Of a stretch of 64,000 nt of DNA, positions 60,212 to 64,000 are shown one piece after another. Source of the stretch: Phorcus lineatus (lineage: Eukaryota > Mollusca > Gastropoda > Trochida > Trochidae); NCBI GenBank assembly GCA_921293015.1, contig OV121096.1:11349000-11412999 (forward strand). The letters are read 5' to 3'. Position 1 is the first letter of the stretch. Every line of letters begins with the position of its first letter. Made by a program: the position numbers and the translations under genes. Below the pieces are notes generated by a model. That model ran no database searches. It saw only the letters and a program-made list of their open reading frames with translations, and was not told where the DNA came from.

Positions 60212-63200
60212 TTAAGCTTCTGAGTACAGTGGGTTATCGATGGACAGGGATGAGTCGGAGTTCAAATTCGGTGGTTCAAGTTCCGCCATTTGGTACTAAA
60301 ACGAAATATGATCAAATTATTATATTTTATGTTATTCTAAATTTAAACATTATGTAGAAACATTGCGAAAGAGAAAGGTATAATGATGAGATTGTGATTT
60401 ATTTCATTCAAAGCTAAAATGGTCTTTAAAAGTCCTTATGAAGTTAATGTCACTCTTTTCCATCTACAAATCATAATAATGAAAACAATGGGAACTTGGA
60501 AATCTGAAAAAGTCGAATTATACCTACTCAAACTAAAACAAATATTTATCACAAAAGTAATAAAATTAAGCTTTTGGAACACTTCATATCAACTTGAAAA
60601 TATTCAAAGGTGATCCGTTATATATTTAACTATATCACTGCATAAGGTTAGGTTAGGTTTCTTCTGTCATTTAAAGGCAATTCATTGTGCTAAAACACTT
60701 ACGTCAGTTTCGCCGGTCCCGTAGTCGTAGACAGGGTTAGACAGTCCTTGGCTACCGGAACCATAAAGCAAGGCTCTGGAATGGAAGAGAACATAAATGT
60801 GAGAAATATGATAGCTTCTGCAGCTAAACTCTTCTTCTTTCTTTTATCTTTCTATTTATCTACTCCATTGTTTCAATATTTAGTCGCTCAATCAAGAATA
60901 ACCCCATACTGTGACAGATACTATGCCTTTACGTCATGGAATTTTGATACATATTCGTTTATCGGCTCTGTATTGTTTGCCCCTGACACAAAGAATAAAC
61001 AAATTATACAGTACTGTTCACAGTTCACTGTGCTATCAACAGATACTAAACAATTTAGTATGATTTGATAAACGATATCTTTGGTATCAAAAAGAAACTT
61101 ATTGCTTTATGCAAAATTTCTAACACCAACTCAGAATAAGGTAAAATCTCAACGCATTTCAAGCAGTCTCTTTTAAAGGGTGTAAAAATACAAATGATTA
61201 TATGAATAGCAGCATATTAGAAAAGCCTCAATAAGAGGCTTAATCGTCTTTGTTTGAATTGCATTGAACAGTATAATATGATTCAAATTGAATTATCCTT
61301 TCAAACACTATTCCACATGCAGTATAGCTTATCTTAAATCGTGAAATATTGTTATTACGAAAGATGTGGAACAACGCCTTGTCATACGTTTGGGGGTATG
61401 AGGTTAGGATAGTTTTACAACTTTTATAAATTGATAAAATAATTTTGAATAATAGAGAATCTCACCTCGTCTTTCATATCAAACATATGAACACTAATTG
61501 ATAAAAGTAAAAATATATTTGGCAAGCCTCGGATATTCTAACTCTTATCATCTCATGTTGACATATTTCACAAAGTAGACAAGGTGAGATTCTATATTTG
61601 ATGAGAGATTATATACCTTCTTTGGCGCCTCCTGTAGAACATGAAGCCTCCAACTCCTGCTCCTATAGCCAGGAGCACGATCAGGATTCCCACAGGAGCA
61701 GCCCAAGCAGCTATGAACAAAAATATACACAATCCATAGAATATTCCCATCTTCCATAAGAAACATAACGTTATAAGTGGCTCTTCTTAGCCTGGTCGAC
61801 ATTGTGATATGTCCAACCATCGAAGAATATTTCAATAACTTTCATTTGCACACTTAGTAAACTTTCAATTTTAGCATTTCTGAAAGGGTGTAGCTCAGCG
61901 AATATCCTAACATTTTTCATTATGCGTTAAAACTTTAACGTTCAGGGCATCCGTCATATAACAACCTTTACTAAGGTTAACATTAGGAAACTTTCCATAA
62001 TTCTTTTCTGAGATATCGAACCATTATCCCTTAATGGACATTTGTTAAAATAATTTTTCGTAATTGCAGTTACATACACTCAATTAGAAAGACCTTAGTG
62101 TTTTTCATTTCAGATAAATAGTATCAACAATGACCTGCAGGTTTTCCAAGTTATTTTCCATCCTTCGACATGACTTTTCTACAAGTGTATTATACGTCTT
62201 TGAACAAATCAACAAATCACACGCGAACGTGTACATAAAAAATACTGACCAGTATTGGTAGAATCGTTCGCCACAGAGGCTTGAGTTGAACCAGGGTTTA
62301 TACTGGATATCTGACATCTCCTTCCAGAATAGCTCTTCGGGCACCTGCGCAAAGACAATTAAACAGCATATAGACATTTGGAATATTTGTATATAGTTTG
62401 TCACACTTTCACTTTTAGGAGTCGATGACATTCAACTATCAATGAGGACAGCAAAAGTAGGGTGAGACACAGAGACAGAGAGTCAAAGAGACACAGAGAG
62501 AGAAAGGAGACAGAGAGACACAAACGCAGACGGACACAAAGACAGACAGACAGACAGAGACAGAGGTCAACTCACTTGCACTTGGGACCAATACCAGGCT
62601 GTGCGACGCTACAGTTTCCTCCATTTAGGCAGTAGCCGTTGGGGCAATCTGAAAAAGGGTAAAAGATTATTCACTTGCTAAATGAGCATGTCACCTTGGT
62701 AAATAACAGAAAATCGTGACAGTCATTTCAATTGGTACAGCTATGCTTATTATAGCCTATAGTTTTCTTCTTTAAAGAATAAACATGCCTCGAGACAAAA
62801 GGTCTATCAGTTTCAAATACACTTGCTTTACCTTCTTATGGTCGCAGAATGTTGTTTTGTGTATTAATATAATATTGAATATACTTTGAAAAGACTTACC
62901 ATGACAACTTGACTCATCTTGACCGATCTGGTCACCAGGACGCAATGGACAGTTGGTGTTTTTGTTACACAGCAAAATCTGTGGTCTACACATTCTGACC
63001 GACTTGCAGTAGAAACTGTTTACTCCACAAGCAACTGAAAAGAATATATATATATATAAATAAAGCTAAAAGAATGGAAAGCTTACCATAATCTAACTAA
63101 CAGCATAGGCATTTTCAGTGATCTGGTACTCTTTTAGTCAAAGCGTTGTCTAAGCTTGAAACAGTAATCTGCGAAATTCGCTAAACGTTTGTGTTCACAA

Positions 63201-64000
63201 AAGAACATTGGCCTACGAGGGCCATACAGATGAAGAGACGAATGTTTCCGTCATAACTGTTTTAAAAAAAACTTTACCTCCACATCCCTGTTCATCAGAT
63301 TTATCAGCACAGTCGTTCACTCCATCGCAGACCAGGCGTGCAAAGATACATTCTTTGTTGCTGGCACACATGAACTGACCGTCTGGACACAGATTCGGAC
63401 CCTGGGTCACGTGACTTGGCTTTGGCGTTGTCTTCACGGGAATAATCGTTTGTCCTTTGGCTAGAAGGATAAAGAATCATTTTGTTTTAACGATTATAAT
63501 TTATGTTTTCCCTATACAAATTTCTCAGAGCAAAAGTTTTAATTTCTAAGTAAGCACAATCTTTTAGAATTGGCTATTAGTAGTAATAATTTGTAGTATT
63601 TATCAAAGGGGCAGAAGCACGGTTATTAAAAGATTTATTTCTTCATACGTTCCCAAATAAACATTCGTTAATGCTAAATTTATAATCTTCATAGGGTTAA
63701 AACATACCTCATTTCATGCTAAAACATTAGGCGGCAATTTTTGTGGGAGCACCTTTTAATCATTTAAGGTAGGGAAATTGAAATTCGCATAGCTCACCAG
63801 TCACGGAAGTTTCGTCTAAAAAGAGCTTCTTTTCATTAAAAAACATTTTCTTGCAATTGCAACATTTTTTTTTTTCGTGAGATCGCTTTGTTTATCTATA
63901 AACAAAATCAAAAACGTGTTACTGCCCTTTTGAACCCGAACGGAGATTCCTGCTGGGAACGGACAAGGAGTCAACACTTCATGAAAACCACTTACAGTTG
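60212..64000 (-). CDS. 3' part of an LDLa/EGF receptor with two NPxY motifs (gene continues beyond the right edge)
   Basis: Minus-strand exons: 63996-64000 (end of an exon, donor GTAAGT), 63278-63460, 62900-63034, 62576-62648, 62250-62344, 61617-61710, 60703-60775 and 60212-60295 (stop TAA 60212-60214). All phases agree; 246 residues are readable. Exon 63278-63460 encodes a Ser/Thr/Pro linker and a full LDL-receptor class A module with six Cys and the calcium motif NDCADKSDEQGC. The next exon has six Cys in a similar pattern but a weakened acidic cluster (DQIGQDESSC). Exons 62576-62648 and 62250-62344 form an EGF-like module (CPNGYCLNGGNC then CKCPKSYSGRRC) followed by a Ser/Thr-rich stalk. 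Exon 61617-61710 is a transmembrane helix (PVGILIVLLAIGAGVGGF) followed by YRRRQR. The cytosolic exons end in LSNPVYDYG and IDNPLYSEA. NPxY motifs are known endocytosis signals bound by PTB-domain adaptors, so an endocytic or lipoprotein-type receptor is inferred. Confidence 0.88.
62455..62570. repeat. GAGACA-rich purine tract in a receptor intron
   Basis: Impure tandem GAGACA, GACAGA and CACAGA words between the EGF exons. It ends only a few bases from the donor of exon 62576-62648 on the minus strand. Confidence 0.75.

Noticed and set aside
60748-61068. 106-codon plus-strand open frame with a hydrophobic stretch
   Set aside because: It overlaps a cytosolic exon of the receptor on the opposite strand and runs into intron sequence; likely fortuitous.

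Overview
The window is animal nuclear DNA: AT-rich, short exons with clean GT-AG junctions, microsatellites, minisatellites and many decayed mobile elements. A tRNA-headed SINE and the GAGTGAGTGAGTTTGGGTTTA-type motif inside a foldback element suggest a marine gastropod, possibly an abalone-like one. That assignment is inference, because no species-diagnostic gene is present. Most long open frames here are not genes; the real genes were found by reading exons, splice sites and codon phase by eye.

Four gene loci can be supported. (1) 241-2477 (+): the last three exons of a single-pass membrane protein whose short cytoplasmic tail carries a PPPPY motif. (2) 14152-18354 (-): a five-exon gene for a small secreted, cysteine-rich protein of about 190 residues, not recognised with certainty. 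(3) 52890-56313 (-): five exons of a cytosolic-type sulfotransferase, lacking only its first exon. (4) 60212-64000 (-): the 3' part of a receptor with LDL-receptor class A modules, an EGF-like module, a transmembrane helix and two NPxY internalisation motifs; it runs off the right edge.

The most unusual structure is on the minus strand. The signal-peptide exon of gene 2, usually with its upstream promoter-like block, occurs nine times between 9.8 and 41.7 kb (about 9.86, 18.34, 19.12, 20.20, 24.14, 25.67, 30.60, 38.98 and 41.65 kb). Only one complete set of downstream exons (14.15-16.49 kb) and one truncated exon 2 (28.92-29.01 kb) are visible. Most copies keep a GT donor in the same codon phase, so they could splice to the shared exons. 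The array is either a bank of alternative promoters and first exons, or the wreckage of a tandem gene family.

Mobile DNA fills much of the rest: a 0.9 kb MITE (6.48-7.39), a decayed Crypton (10.56-11.79), a foldback element (22.49-23.26), tRNA-SINE copies (26.44, 27.70, 51.54), a duplicated 0.63 kb repeat (28.29 and 50.34), a Tc1 fragment (32.39) and a Tc1 relic (42.77-43.95), a GC-rich DIRS-like fossil with inverted terminal repeats (33.39-37.20) and several palindromic MITEs. Tandem arrays include a 42-bp minisatellite (44.46-45.14) and a 62-bp satellite (57.95-59.23) lying between the sulfotransferase and receptor genes. The stretches 38-41.6 and 45.2-48.9 kb are AT-rich and appear empty.
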